54,747 nt of DNA from Verrucomicrobium sp. BvORR034 (GTDB lineage Bacteria > Verrucomicrobiota > Verrucomicrobiia > Verrucomicrobiales > Verrucomicrobiaceae). Positions 42,150 to 51,371 of this stretch are shown in pieces; the first letter of the stretch is position 1, and the number at the start of each line of letters is the position of its first letter. The position numbers were made by a program, and so were the translations under genes. Location of the stretch: positions 1-54,747 of the forward strand of contig NZ_BATQ01000127.1 in NCBI RefSeq assembly GCF_000739635.1. The letters run 5' to 3'. The notes below the pieces were generated by a model. The model was given only the letters and a program-made list of their open reading frames with translations, was not told the DNA's origin and did no database searches.

Positions 42150-44003
42150 ATGAACCTTGCCGATTCCTCCCTGTCCTCACCGATACTCGACTACCTCAGA
42201 TTCCTGCACGCCAAATACGCGACGCTCGATGAAGGCGCTGTCGCCACCTACATCCCAGAACTAGCCAAGGCCGATCCCTCCCTATTTGGTATATGCCTGG
42301 TAACTGCTGACGGGCAGATCTACGAGGTCGGCGACAGCCAGCACCATTTCACCATCCAGTCCATCTCCAAGCCCTTCGTCTACGGCATGGCCCTGGAGGA
42401 CAAGACCCGCACGGAGGTGTTTACCAAGATTGGAGTGGAACCCACAGGCGAGGCCTTCAACGCCATCAGCCTAGAGCCAGGTACTGGTCGGCCCCGCAAT
42501 CCGATGATCAACGCGGGCGCGATTGCTGCCGCAGGCCAGATCGCGGGCAAGTCCCAGAACACTCGCCTGCAGCGGATTCTCGACACATTCTCCCTTTATG
42601 CAGGCCGGGAGGTGGAGCTCGACTCCAGCGTCTATCAGTCAGAGAGCGACACTGGGCACCGCAACCGGGCCATCGGCTACATGCTGCGAAATTTCGACAT
42701 CCTGACTGAGGACCCCCTGCCCGTGGTCGATCTCTATTTCAAGCAGTGCTCCCTTTCCGTGACATGTCGTGATCTGGCGATCATGGGCGCCACGCTGGCA
42801 AATCACGGCGTGAACCCCGTGACGGGAAGGCGCGCCATCCGGGGCGAGTATGTGGAAAGCGTACTCAGCGTGATGGCCTCCTGCGGCATGTATGACTACG
42901 CAGGTGAGTGGATCTATCGCGTCGGCATGCCAGCAAAGAGCGGCGTCGCAGGCGGTATTGTTGCAGTGCTTCCCGGCCAGCTGGGGATCGGTATTTACTC
43001 GCCTCCCCTGGACGTGCGAGGCAACAGCGTCCGGGGCATCAAAGTATGCGACGATCTCTCACGACACTTTGACCTTCACCTGTTCAACTCCCCACACACC
43101 AGCTCCTCTGTGGTGCGACTCGAGTTCAACGGATCCGAAGTGAATTCCAGCCGGGTTCGTACCCTGGAAGAAGCCAGCCTGCTGCGCACGGCAGGCCGCT
43201 CCATCCTGGTCCTGCAATTGCAGGGAAATCTGGTCTTCTCGACTGCCGAGGTGGTGGTGCGGGAGGCGATGAAAGACCTGGGCAACCGGCGCTTCATCAT
43301 CCTGGACTTGAAGCGGACTCTCGTGGTGAATGAAAGCACCTGCCGCCTCTTCCACCAGTTGCTCCTGAAGCTGGCCTCATCCGGCATCAAGCTGATCTTC
43401 ACCCACATCTTCCGCGCCCCCATGCTGCGGCGCTACATGAAGGCCAAGCTTGGCGAGAACTGGACCACGATGTTCCACTTCTTCGACGACAACGATCCTG
43501 CCCTGGAGTGGTGCGAGAACCACCTGCTGGCAGAGTTGCAGCCCAACCATCCGGTCGAAGCCTCCGCCACGCACTCTGAGTACGACATGCTCGAAGGGCT
43601 GAAACCTGATGAAGTGTCGATCGTCTCCCGCCTTTTTGTCAGGCAGCAGTACCGCAAGGGCAGCGTCGTCGTCAACGCAGGGGATGCCGCCCGGGAGCTC
43701 TTCGTGCTCGCCCGCGGCACAGTGAGTGTCACCGTCACGCTGGCCAGCGGCATGCAGAAGCGCCTGGCTACCTTCTCCCCTGGCATGGCTTTCGGCGAGA
43801 TGGCGCTCCTGGATGAGTCTCCCCGCTCTGCCGTGGTCATGGCTGACACCGATGTCGAATGTGACCTGCTGCCCATCGAAGCCTTCGAGAAGCTGGAGGA
43901 CACACACCCCCACATCAAGATCGTGCTTCTGCGCAATCTGGCGCGACACCTCTCCACCAAGCTGCGCAAAGCAAACCGGGAGGTCAGTATTTTTGACTAC
44001 TGA
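42150..44003 (+). CDS. Glutaminase fused to STAS and cyclic-nucleotide-binding domains (617 aa)
   Basis: Residues 1-310 form a serine-dependent beta-lactamase-related glutaminase: S71 and K74 in QSISKPF, NPMINAGAI (about 117-125) and a GVAGGIVAVLPG segment (about 266-277). They convert glutamine to glutamate and ammonia. Residues about 345-460 resemble a STAS domain (SILVLQLQGNLVFSTAEVVV, RFIILDLKRT). Residues about 480-605 form a cNMP-binding domain (GSVVVNAGDAARELFVLARGTVSV, FGEMALLDESPRSA). The fusion suggests regulation by a cyclic nucleotide and by protein partners. Confidence 0.88.
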   Translation: MNLADSSLSSPILDYLRFLHAKYATLDEGAVATYIPELAKADPSLFGICLVTADGQIYEVGDSQHHFTIQSISKPFVYGMALEDKTRTEVFTKIGVEPTGEAFNAISLEPGTGRPRNPMINAGAIAAAGQIAGKSQNTRLQRILDTFSLYAGREVELDSSVYQSESDTGHRNRAIGYMLRNFDILTEDPLPVVDLYFKQCSLSVTCRDLAIMGATLANHGVNPVTGRRAIRGEYVESVLSVMASCGMYDYAGEWIYRVGMPAKSGVAGGIVAVLPGQLGIGIYSPPLDVRGNSVRGIKVCDDLSRHFDLHLFNSPHTSSSVVRLEFNGSEVNSSRVRTLEEASLLRTAGRSILVLQLQGNLVFSTAEVVVREAMKDLGNRRFIILDLKRTLVVNESTCRLFHQLLLKLASSGIKLIFTHIFRAPMLRRYMKAKLGENWTTMFHFFDDNDPALEWCENHLLAELQPNHPVEASATHSEYDMLEGLKPDEVSIVSRLFVRQQYRKGSVVVNAGDAARELFVLARGTVSVTVTLASGMQKRLATFSPGMAFGEMALLDESPRSAVVMADTDVECDLLPIEAFEKLEDTHPHIKIVLLRNLARHLSTKLRKANREVSIFDY

Positions 44004-44057
44004 ACCAGAAAAAAATTCTCGCACGAAACCCGGCAGATTCCACGTTGTGAGAGCCGC

Positions 44058-44657
44058 ATGAAACTGCCCGCGTTCCTCCCCAACCTTGCCGCCGCCCTGG
44101 CGATCGTCACCACGTTCATCAATCCCGCCTTTGCCGCCCCGGATGACACCTGGCAGCCCGAGCCGGGATTTGCCAGCCTCTTCAACGGCAAGGACCTGAG
44201 CGGATGGAACGACCCCAAAAAGGGCGAAAACTTCGACGGCAAAACCGCCTCCGGCGACGGTCGCTACTCTGCCGCCGGCGGTGTACTTACCGTGAACCCA
44301 CCCAAAGACGTGCCCCGGCTCGTCCAGCAGATCTACACCGTGAAGGAGTTCCCCAAGGACTTCGTGCTCAAGCTGGAGTTCCGCGCGTCGGTCAATGCCG
44401 ATAGCGGCATCTTCCTGCGGAAGCCCCAGCTTCAGTGCCGTGATTACCTGGTGGCCGGCCCCTACAAGGAGCTGAAGCAATACAAGGCCCAGGACTGGAA
44501 TCAGATCGTGGTGACCGTGAAAGACGGCGTTGCCCACTGCACCTGCAATGGTGAAGTTCTCGAGGCCGCCCTGGCCCTGCCCCCCACCGGTCCCATCGGC
44601 CTTGAAGGCGATCGCGGCACCATGGAATACCGCCACATTCAGCTGAAGGAGCTGTAG
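44058..44657 (+). CDS. Secreted DUF1080 (3-keto-disaccharide hydrolase-type) protein (199 aa)
   Basis: Signal peptide (AALAIVTTFINPAFA, about residues 12-26). The DUF1080 pattern is clear: GFASLFNGKDLSGWN, then FVLKLEFRASVNADSGIFLR and NQIVVTVKDGVAHCTCNGE. The family is abundant in Verrucomicrobiota and Planctomycetota, and some members hydrolyse 3-keto-glycosides. It lies convergent to the FAD oxidoreductase gene, which could make or use 3-keto compounds; that link is inference. Confidence 0.85.
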   Translation: MKLPAFLPNLAAALAIVTTFINPAFAAPDDTWQPEPGFASLFNGKDLSGWNDPKKGENFDGKTASGDGRYSAAGGVLTVNPPKDVPRLVQQIYTVKEFPKDFVLKLEFRASVNADSGIFLRKPQLQCRDYLVAGPYKELKQYKAQDWNQIVVTVKDGVAHCTCNGEVLEAALALPPTGPIGLEGDRGTMEYRHIQLKEL

Positions 44658-44680
44658 TTCTATCCAGCCTTTGCTCGCGG

Positions 44681-46981
44681 CTACGATGATGCTTTCGGCT
44701 GGAGCCGGTCCGGCACATTGTTGTTGTCGCGATCAAACGGCAACGCATCCTCCAGATTCCCCAGCCCATCTTCATCAGCATCTTCGCCTGGACGCAACCA
44801 GACGCCGGATTCAGGAAACGACTCTCCCTGCAGTTGCAATGCCCGCCAGAGATGCTGCACCGCCTCGGCACGCTGCAAAGTCCGCCCCTTGTTGTCGAGC
44901 AATCCCCGGGAAACTGGCAGCCCCAGCCGGGTCAACCAATCATGCAGGGTGCCCGACGTGGCGACTTCATCCGGACGAAACTTCTCCGCTGTAGGCTGAA
45001 AGTCGCCCCAGGTGACCATCGCCTCGATGAAAGAACGATCCGCGTCATCCTTCGCCACATCCTGATAAAGTGGTTGCTCCCGGGACGGCCACGCCTTGGC
45101 AACCACACTTGCACGATGCAGCTTCGCCAGAGCTCTCGCGAGCTCACGCCGCGTCAGGATCTTTCCCGGCTGAAAAAAGACACTCTCCACCTCTGGTGTC
45201 CAGACGCCGCGTAGCGTCAAGGCGTTGGCGGCCTCAAAGAAGTCTTGATCCGGATCCACATCGTGCCAGGGCCAGATCAACACACCCGGTCCTCCGGAGC
45301 CGCGCAGAAGCTTCATCTGAAGCTCCCGCACACTTGCCAGGTCTCCCGCCACGGCCCGCGGTTGTTTCCCATCCCGAAGGCAAAGCCACGCGAGCGTCCC
45401 TCCCGCCTGGCCCACATGCATCATCTGTCCGTGCAATCGCAGGGCTGACTGCACCACACTGCTCACGCCGATGTTTTTCCCGCCTCCGATCAAGCCATCC
45501 ATGGTGATCGGGACCAGACCACGCAGAGGAAACAACGCACGATCAGTATCCGTGTGCCAGCCCCGGGTCGGAGTGTGAACAAACTGCCAGGGGCCATTGC
45601 GATCCTCCGTGAGGTATTTTCGCCGGGTGGGATGGAAGTCGATGTTGAACTGGAAGCCGAACACTCCGTCAGTAGGCAGCACGCGTGCCCACTTGGGCTC
45701 CTTCTCGTTCGTACGGATGTCCTGCTCCCTGAGCATGCTGAGGGCCTCCAGCCGCAATCCCTCACGCACGTAGGGTTTGGGCGGCAGCCGGTCCGCTGTG
45801 CCGAATTCGTTGGTCAGGGCCATGTAGCGAAATGACTGGGGGAAATCCCCCACCCGGTCATGCACCGCCGTCTGCAGATGGTGCAGCACCCCCAAGGCAT
45901 GCTGCCGGGCATCGTCGAAAATGATCCGCCTCTGAGCGGGGGTGAGGTCCACGATGTTTTTCCTCGATGCCCCGGCCTCGCTTCGCTCCAGAGCATCCAC
46001 CACCCGCTGCGGCAGCTGGCACAGCGGATAGTCCTGCACGGGATAGTTCAGAAATGTGGCCTCCGTTCCTGGTGCGAAGCCGTTGTGCCAGCGGTCCACC
46101 AGCCGTCGGTGAGTGTAGGGGCTGTTGCCGCTGGGGCTGTACATGCCAGCGCTCATATCGCTGTCCACCCACGGGGCCAGTTTGTCTAGAGCGGCAAAAG
46201 AACGCGGATCATACGAGGCAGGTCTCGGCCCCACCGCTGGCTTGCCCCCGGTCTCCCGCAACACCACACACCAGGAAAGCGGATTCATTTCTTGTGATCC
46301 TGCCTCATCAAACGCCTCGGGGGCACTGGGCTCACCAAACCGGGATTTGAGATCAGGGCCAGCTCCGTACTTGGCCCCACTTAGTCGAATCACATCCCCC
46401 CAATCGCTGGCATCCAGGGTCAATTTCGCAGTGATGCGCAATCGATCATGCCCCGCTGCAACGGGTCCAAACTCCACCCCTACTACCGCCCCATCCTGCA
46501 CCTGCACTTTGACGGGTTCCCAGCCACGCTCGATGCGCAGCACTCCGCTCTGCACGTAGGGTTTCACCAGTCCTTCAAACAACTCCGCAGCAGCGGCCGG
46601 TTCAATCGTGTCTGTCCCGCAGAATGCGTTGCCAGGAGTGGCCTTGCCGTACTTGGCGCTGTTGTGAGCCTGGATGCGACGCACCATCTCCAGAAACAAA
46701 CCACTGCGCGGGAAGTTGACCCGCCGGCCCTCCACCATCGTCCACTCATCCAGACAGCCCACTCCCTCCGCACTGAACTGCCCACCCAGCCAGTCGATGT
46801 CATTCACCAGCACCACCTTCTTCACCCCCAGCCTCGCGGCCTGCACAGCGGCCGCACAGGCAGATTCGTTGCCGCCGACAATGAGCAGATCAGCGTCCAG
46901 ATCGGCAGCGCCGCACAGGGGGCCCCATGTCGCGACGCTGGCGAGTACGGCCAAGAAGGGATGCAAACGGAGTGACGCCAT
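44681..46981 (-). CDS. Secreted FAD-dependent oxidoreductase with SLH-like repeats and a Ca-binding-like end (766 aa)
   Basis: A signal peptide (FLAVLASVATWGPLCGA) is followed by a Rossmann dinucleotide motif, DLLIVGGNESACAAAVQAARLGVKKVVLV, and LGGQFSAEGVG, the PF12831 type. The last 150 residues contain FQPGKILTRRELARALAKLH, YQDVAKDDADRSFIEAMVTWGDFQP and LQRAEAVQHLW, which look like S-layer-homology repeats. The end is DADEDGLGNLEDALPFDRDNNNVPD, a calcium-binding-type Asp-rich repeat. The ATG at 46,981 is preferred. It is divergent from an IclR regulator. Confidence 0.8.
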   Translation of the reverse strand: MASLRLHPFLAVLASVATWGPLCGAADLDADLLIVGGNESACAAAVQAARLGVKKVVLVNDIDWLGGQFSAEGVGCLDEWTMVEGRRVNFPRSGLFLEMVRRIQAHNSAKYGKATPGNAFCGTDTIEPAAAAELFEGLVKPYVQSGVLRIERGWEPVKVQVQDGAVVGVEFGPVAAGHDRLRITAKLTLDASDWGDVIRLSGAKYGAGPDLKSRFGEPSAPEAFDEAGSQEMNPLSWCVVLRETGGKPAVGPRPASYDPRSFAALDKLAPWVDSDMSAGMYSPSGNSPYTHRRLVDRWHNGFAPGTEATFLNYPVQDYPLCQLPQRVVDALERSEAGASRKNIVDLTPAQRRIIFDDARQHALGVLHHLQTAVHDRVGDFPQSFRYMALTNEFGTADRLPPKPYVREGLRLEALSMLREQDIRTNEKEPKWARVLPTDGVFGFQFNIDFHPTRRKYLTEDRNGPWQFVHTPTRGWHTDTDRALFPLRGLVPITMDGLIGGGKNIGVSSVVQSALRLHGQMMHVGQAGGTLAWLCLRDGKQPRAVAGDLASVRELQMKLLRGSGGPGVLIWPWHDVDPDQDFFEAANALTLRGVWTPEVESVFFQPGKILTRRELARALAKLHRASVVAKAWPSREQPLYQDVAKDDADRSFIEAMVTWGDFQPTAEKFRPDEVATSGTLHDWLTRLGLPVSRGLLDNKGRTLQRAEAVQHLWRALQLQGESFPESGVWLRPGEDADEDGLGNLEDALPFDRDNNNVPDRLQPKASS

Positions 46982-47086
46982 GACGGGATAGATTTCGGGT
47001 TCGGACAGCTTGACCAAAACAGCACCAATTTCGCCGCTCTATCATTTCGTTTGTCATTTCAAACCATGTTTGTGATATAAAACAAC
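46982..47086. promoter_or_regulatory. Divergent promoter/operator region between oxidoreductase and IclR genes
   Basis: Contains direct repeats TCATTTC (47,042 and 47,054) and GTTTG (47,049 and 47,068), and an inverted repeat GTTTG-N6-CAAAC (47,049-47,064). AT-rich TATAAA lies just before the IclR start. The arrangement fits an IclR-type operator controlling both genes. Confidence 0.45.
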
Positions 47087-47947
47087 ATGAGCACCCGGCC
47101 GAAGCGGAAAGCAAATTCACAGTCTGCGGGCAAAAGCCTCCAGGAGATTGATCCATCTCTGACAGCCCTCGCCCGCTACCGGGTTCCTATTCTTGACCGT
47201 ACCCTGGACTTCATTGAACTGCTGGCCAGGCAGCCTGAAGGGTTGACCCTTACTGGGCTGACAGACGGGCTCAAGATTCCCAAAAACACCGTCTTCAGGA
47301 TCGCCTCCACCCTGGCGCTCCGCGGTTATCTGGAAAGGGATGAAGAAAGCAAGTCCTACCGGATCAGCCGCAAAATCCTGGCCCTCGGCCATACCGCTCT
47401 CGGAGGGGACCGGCTCCTACAGGTCTCGGATCCCGTGCTGGTATCTCTCCGCAATGCCACCGGGGAAACAGCCCTGATCGGCACCTTGGCCGGCAGCCAT
47501 GGCGTCGTCCTGGATCAGGTCCCCTCCCTCCATCCCGTGAAGGTGGTGGTGGAGTTGGGTCATGCCTTTCCCCTCCACTCTGCTGCACCGGCAAAGGCCA
47601 TGCTGGCGTTTCTGGATCCATTGTCCCTTGCCCGCCTGGAGTCACATCTGACTTTTGTGCGTTTCACCCCCCATACGATCACCACCCAGACAGAGTACGC
47701 CAGAGCCCTCCAAGAGGTGCGGACCGTCGGCTACGCCCTGGATCAGGGGGAAGAAAGTGAGTCCTTTCGGTGCGCCGCAGCACCCGTATTCGATCACCAC
47801 GGTCATCCCGTCGCCGCCCTCTGGATCAGCGGACCTGTGGACCGGCTCTCGCCCACGGCTCTCCTCCAGGCGGCGGAGGCAGTCAAGGAACACGCCTCCA
47901 GACTCACCAGCCGGCTTGGAGGATCTTTCCCGGCTGCTTGCGCATGA
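47087..47947 (+). CDS. IclR-family transcriptional regulator (286 aa)
   Basis: The winged helix-turn-helix lies at about residues 35-90 (LDFIELLARQPEGLTLTGLTDGLKIPKNTVFRIASTLALRGYLERD). The effector-binding IclR domain follows (LHSAAPAKAMLAFL, TQTEYARALQEVRTVGYALDQGEE, AAPVFDHHGHPVAALWISGP). It probably binds a small metabolite and controls the divergent FAD oxidoreductase gene. About 30 N-terminal residues are extra and basic. Confidence 0.9.
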   Translation: MSTRPKRKANSQSAGKSLQEIDPSLTALARYRVPILDRTLDFIELLARQPEGLTLTGLTDGLKIPKNTVFRIASTLALRGYLERDEESKSYRISRKILALGHTALGGDRLLQVSDPVLVSLRNATGETALIGTLAGSHGVVLDQVPSLHPVKVVVELGHAFPLHSAAPAKAMLAFLDPLSLARLESHLTFVRFTPHTITTQTEYARALQEVRTVGYALDQGEESESFRCAAAPVFDHHGHPVAALWISGPVDRLSPTALLQAAEAVKEHASRLTSRLGGSFPAACA

Positions 47948-47968
47948 AACCTGCCCCAAAAAGAGAAA

Positions 47969-47996
47969 AGGGTGATGCCCCTTGAGGCATCACCCT
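47969..47996. terminator. Bidirectional terminator hairpin between convergent genes
   Basis: AGGGTGATGCC / GGCATCACCCT, an 11-bp perfect stem with a 6-nt loop. On the minus strand it is followed by a T-rich stretch (complement of AAAAAGAGAAAA); on the plus strand only by AAATCTTG. Confidence 0.75.
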
Positions 47997-48038
47997 AAAT
48001 CTTGTGTTCAGCTTGGTGCTGGACAGTTGCCGGTGTGA

Positions 48039-48497
48039 TTACCAGCGATCGCCGCCACGGCTTCCGCCGCCGCCGCCGTAACCACCACCACCGCCGCCGC
48101 TACGACGGTCGCCACGGCCACCGCCGCCGCCGCCGTAACCACCACCACCACCGCCGCCGCCGTAGCCGCCGCCGCCGCCTTTGCGACCACCACCGCCACC
48201 GCCGCCGCCGTAACCACCACCGCCACCACCGGAATAGGAGGGGCGCTCCTCACGGGGGCGAGCCTCATTCACGGTCAGCGCACGGCCCATCCACTCAAGG
48301 CCGTTGAGACCCTTGATAGCGGCGTCCATTGCCTCCTTCGTGTCCATTGCCACAAAGGCAAAGCCACGTGGGCGGCCCGTGTCACGATCCGTGGGAAGGC
48401 TAACTTCCGTCACGCTGCCGTACTGGGAGAAAAGTTCACGGACATCTTGCTCCGTGGCGCTCCAGGCCAGGTTGCCAACATACATCTTCGTATTCAT
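48039..48497 (-). CDS. RRM-type RNA-binding protein with glycine-rich tail (152 aa)
   Basis: A single RNA-recognition motif at residues 3-80, with RNP2 MYVGNL and RNP1 RGFAFVAM. A long tail of Gly, Tyr, Arg and Ser (residues 88-152) resembles eukaryotic GRP and cyanobacterial Rbp proteins. Such proteins act as RNA chaperones, often in cold adaptation. The tail is encoded by a GC-rich, repetitive DNA stretch (48,050-48,235) that may be prone to length change. Confidence 0.92.
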   Translation of the reverse strand: MNTKMYVGNLAWSATEQDVRELFSQYGSVTEVSLPTDRDTGRPRGFAFVAMDTKEAMDAAIKGLNGLEWMGRALTVNEARPREERPSYSGGGGGGYGGGGGGGGRKGGGGGYGGGGGGGGYGGGGGGRGDRRSGGGGGGYGGGGGSRGGDRW

Positions 48498-48968
48498 CTT
48501 GTACCATCTGCTCGGACCGACTGCTGCATCTTCGACTGTTCCCGACCGTCGGGTTTCAAATCACCACTGAATACAAAGACTCACCTGATGACCTGCCATG
48601 CCTTGAATTGGACAGGTGTTCTCGCTAGAGGCAGAAGACTATCACAGGTTCTCTAAAATGGAAACAGGAAGTTTTGCTATTCCGCGAAAAGTGTTCATCC
48701 CCAAGCTCAAATAGCGGCCAAACCCCATGAAATCTTCCTGCTTTGATTATCCAACCCTCAGAAAAACTACGCCCTCCCTCACTGCTTCACGAGCTTGAAA
48801 CCCTGGTTCATCATGCGCACCAGGGCTTCCACATCAAAGGTCAGCCGTAGGTGCAGGGGTGAGACAAGCAAAAGGAGAGTGGGCAGGCAATGTTTTCTCA
48901 CCCCACCCTCCTCCGATTTGTCGTTGGCGTACTGTGGCCCGCCCACCCTACAGGAACAGGGAGAGCCA
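48498..48968. other. Intergenic region, possible gene remnant
   Basis: The first 100 bp are the upstream region of the RRM gene. On the minus strand at 48,780-48,851 a short segment reads like a protein C terminus (TFDVEALVRMMNQGFKLVKQ, then stop), but the frame upstream of it is unconvincing. This may be the remnant of a decayed gene. No RNA gene or clear promoter is recognised. Confidence 0.3.
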
Positions 48969-49346
48969 CTACTCCCCCAGAAATCTGACCGGCTTCTCAT
49001 AGATGGCCAGGACGATGCAGCCCGCATCGCTTCTCACCTCGTGGCTGGTCCCCGGCGGATGGATCCGGAGCGTGCCCGCTTCGATCTTCCCTTGATGATC
49101 CCACTGGCTGCCGGCCAGCACCAGAATGTGCTCATAGCCTTCATGCACATGCTCGGGAATATGGGCCGCCTTGCGAAACCTCAGCAACGCGGCCGTGGGT
49201 CCAGTGATGCCGTCTCCATAGAGACGGTAGATTTCCACGCCATCGCGAAAGGGCTTCCAAGGCACCGATTCAGGATGCTGGGCAATGTTAAACAGGTCCG
49301 GTAGTTCGACGAGAGGAAAAGGAGGAGGAGAAGCGGAGGGAATCAC
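48969..49346 (-). CDS. Cupin-domain protein, ChrR-like (125 aa)
   Basis: A small single-domain cupin. Motif 1 is seen as HIPEHVHEGYEHILVLAG (about residues 59-76), with the metal-ligand spacing His-x-His and Glu, and motif 2 as HPPGTSHEV. It resembles the cupin domain of ChrR anti-sigma factors but stands alone. The start is a GTG at 49,346. The function, presumably metal-dependent binding or catalysis, is unknown. Confidence 0.75.
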   Translation of the reverse strand: MIPSASPPPFPLVELPDLFNIAQHPESVPWKPFRDGVEIYRLYGDGITGPTAALLRFRKAAHIPEHVHEGYEHILVLAGSQWDHQGKIEAGTLRIHPPGTSHEVRSDAGCIVLAIYEKPVRFLGE

Positions 49347-49706
49347 GCGTGCAGGGAGGGTTTGAATGGCACTGCAAGGTTAGGTCGGGTTCTGCCTCCT
49401 TTTCGTCTCCAGAGTCCCAAACTGCAACTCCAGGACACATCGTCACGAAAAGGCCAGAAAGCGGATTTGCACTGGCCTGCTGCGGGCTCACCTCCGCAAC
49501 TGGCTGTCATGCAGCACCGCCTTCTGGCAATTGGCACTTACCCAACACAACCAAACTAACTAGACTGACTGACTGAAAAGAATTTCAAGGTGAGATGAAT
49601 GCTCATCTTCTGGAGCGGTACCCGGCGCTGCAGCCACACAAGTCCTTGGGGCTGCAGCGTCCGGGCAGCGGGGCGACGGGTGCCACGCCACCGGAGTGAC
49701 ACAAGG
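49347..49706. other. Intergenic region with a strong hairpin
   Basis: No coding frame is convincing. At 49,621-49,665 a hairpin is formed by CGCTGCAGCC (49,626-49,635) and GGCTGCAGCG (49,650-49,659), extended by CCCGG / CCGGG. It lies 42 nt past the stop codon of the permease gene and may protect or terminate that transcript, although no T tract follows on the minus strand. Confidence 0.5.
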
Positions 49707-51305
49707 TCAAGCCGGGGTGGCAGCCTCCCCAAGTTCTTCTTCCTCCTCGCCGTGGGCGGCGGGCAGAGGCTCGGTCGTGGCGTACTTGGCGCAGCCAAAG
49801 AGCACTCCAGCGACCAATAGATAAGTGAGGGCCATGACGGGTGACTCGGCGATGCCGATCTTCTCCCCGTGCATCAACCCAAAGAAGGTGAGTACGCCAC
49901 CGGTCACTGCAAAGGCACCCGCCTTCACGAAGCTGCGGTCAATGATGAACACCGCGATGGCGGGCAGAATGACGCCGCTCAAGATGGCACCGCCGCCCAT
50001 CACTTCCAGCCCATGGTAGAGCACGCCCACCTGGCCGAGCTTGTCCAGTCCCACAGCAGCCGCATTCGTTCCGGCAGCGCCCAGGCTGTTGTCGATCAGC
50101 ATCTTGCCCCAGGCCGCGAGATGCGGTGTGAGTGCAAGGATGATGGCCGGAGCATGACGTTTGGGCGTCTCCTGGAAAGCCTGGGCCCCAATCAGCATGC
50201 CGATGTACAGGAGGATCGGCGAGATGGCGACGATCGGGATGAGTGAAGACATCAAGGAAACAATCCCAAAGGTACAGAACAGGATCACAACCACACCCGT
50301 GGCGGCTGAGTAGCCGATGCGCCCTCCCATCGATTTCCAGCCGGGATGGCCAATGTAAACCGCGTTGATGAAGGGATTCCCCAGGCAGCAACCGATGAGG
50401 CTGATGACGCCGTCTGCCGTAAGCACCCGGGTAGTGGGAAACTCATCCCCTGCCACCGCCGCGCTCTCCACATTGTCGAGCGCCTCCACGAGGTCGTAGA
50501 TGCCGAAGGGAATGGCCGTGACCAGGATGACCCCCAGAAACTCAAACCCGGAGAAGATGTGACCGAAAGCCGGCAATGGGATGGAGAAGCCGAAGCTGCT
50601 GAAGGACTGGCTGAGCTTGTCCAGGCTCATGCCGCCATAGTTGGCGCCAAACAGATTCGATCCCCAGGCGATAAGGCTGCCCACCGCGATGGCGATGAGC
50701 CCCGCCGGAATGCCCTTGAAGTAGCGCACTCCGCCGAACCAGCTAAGCAGAATGATCGCAAAGCAGACCACACCGATGATCGGCGTCATGAACATTTCCA
50801 CCGCCGGGCGCATGGAGATGAAGCTGATGGACACACCGGCCAGTGTGCCGAGCAGGGCGGCACGAGGGGTGATCTTGCGAATGATCGGGGCGATGAAACC
50901 ACCGATCATGAGCACAAAGCTCTGGATAAACACCCACGTGAGGCCAGCCTCCCAGCCCTTGATCGGGTCCCCCGTCTTCAAGGAGATGGGCAGCATGATG
51001 ACAAAGACGACCACAAACATGTGCGGCACGCTGGTGCCAGACGGCAGTGCACAGACGTCAGAACGCCCCGTTTTGAGAGCCAGCTTGTAGGCCAGCCACG
51101 CATAGTACACCGTGCTCAGGCAGAGCATCAGCCCCGTGGCGGGGAGAATGCGGCCGAAGACAATGTCATCAGGCATCTTCAAGACATAGCGCAACAGTGC
51201 GGTGAGGGTGAGAAGGTTGACCAGGATGTTGGTCCCGAATCCGAAAAAGGCATTCCAGTCACCTGGAACCCATATCTTGGGCTTGCTAAGGGAGGGAGTG
51301 GTCAT
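49707..51305 (-). CDS. Nucleobase-type permease (NCS2/AzgA-like, 532 aa)
   Basis: About 12-14 hydrophobic segments. Features that recall NCS2/AzgA transporters are an early ALPSGTSVPHM stretch (about residues 84-94), VTAIPFGIYDLVEALDNVESA (about 258-278) and CCLGNPFINAVYIGHPGWK (about 299-317). It probably imports a purine, pyrimidine or related ureide with protons. The C-terminal tail is Glu-rich. It lies 66 nt downstream of an isochorismatase-type amidase gene on the same strand. Confidence 0.7.
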   Translation of the reverse strand: MTTPSLSKPKIWVPGDWNAFFGFGTNILVNLLTLTALLRYVLKMPDDIVFGRILPATGLMLCLSTVYYAWLAYKLALKTGRSDVCALPSGTSVPHMFVVVFVIMLPISLKTGDPIKGWEAGLTWVFIQSFVLMIGGFIAPIIRKITPRAALLGTLAGVSISFISMRPAVEMFMTPIIGVVCFAIILLSWFGGVRYFKGIPAGLIAIAVGSLIAWGSNLFGANYGGMSLDKLSQSFSSFGFSIPLPAFGHIFSGFEFLGVILVTAIPFGIYDLVEALDNVESAAVAGDEFPTTRVLTADGVISLIGCCLGNPFINAVYIGHPGWKSMGGRIGYSAATGVVVILFCTFGIVSLMSSLIPIVAISPILLYIGMLIGAQAFQETPKRHAPAIILALTPHLAAWGKMLIDNSLGAAGTNAAAVGLDKLGQVGVLYHGLEVMGGGAILSGVILPAIAVFIIDRSFVKAGAFAVTGGVLTFFGLMHGEKIGIAESPVMALTYLLVAGVLFGCAKYATTEPLPAAHGEEEEELGEAATPA

Positions 51306-51371
51306 GACTGCAGTTGTTATTTGAGTTTCATGCGTTGTTGATCGAGAGAGTCGAAACTGGCAGAGAAGCCG

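Noticed and set aside
48050-48235. Possible CRISPR or tandem repeat array
   Set aside because: The repetition comes from Gly-codon runs encoding the glycine-rich tail of the RRM protein; there are no spacers.
48795-49304. Plus-strand frame of 169 codons opposite the cupin gene
   Set aside because: Shadow of the cupin gene; the minus strand has clear cupin motifs.
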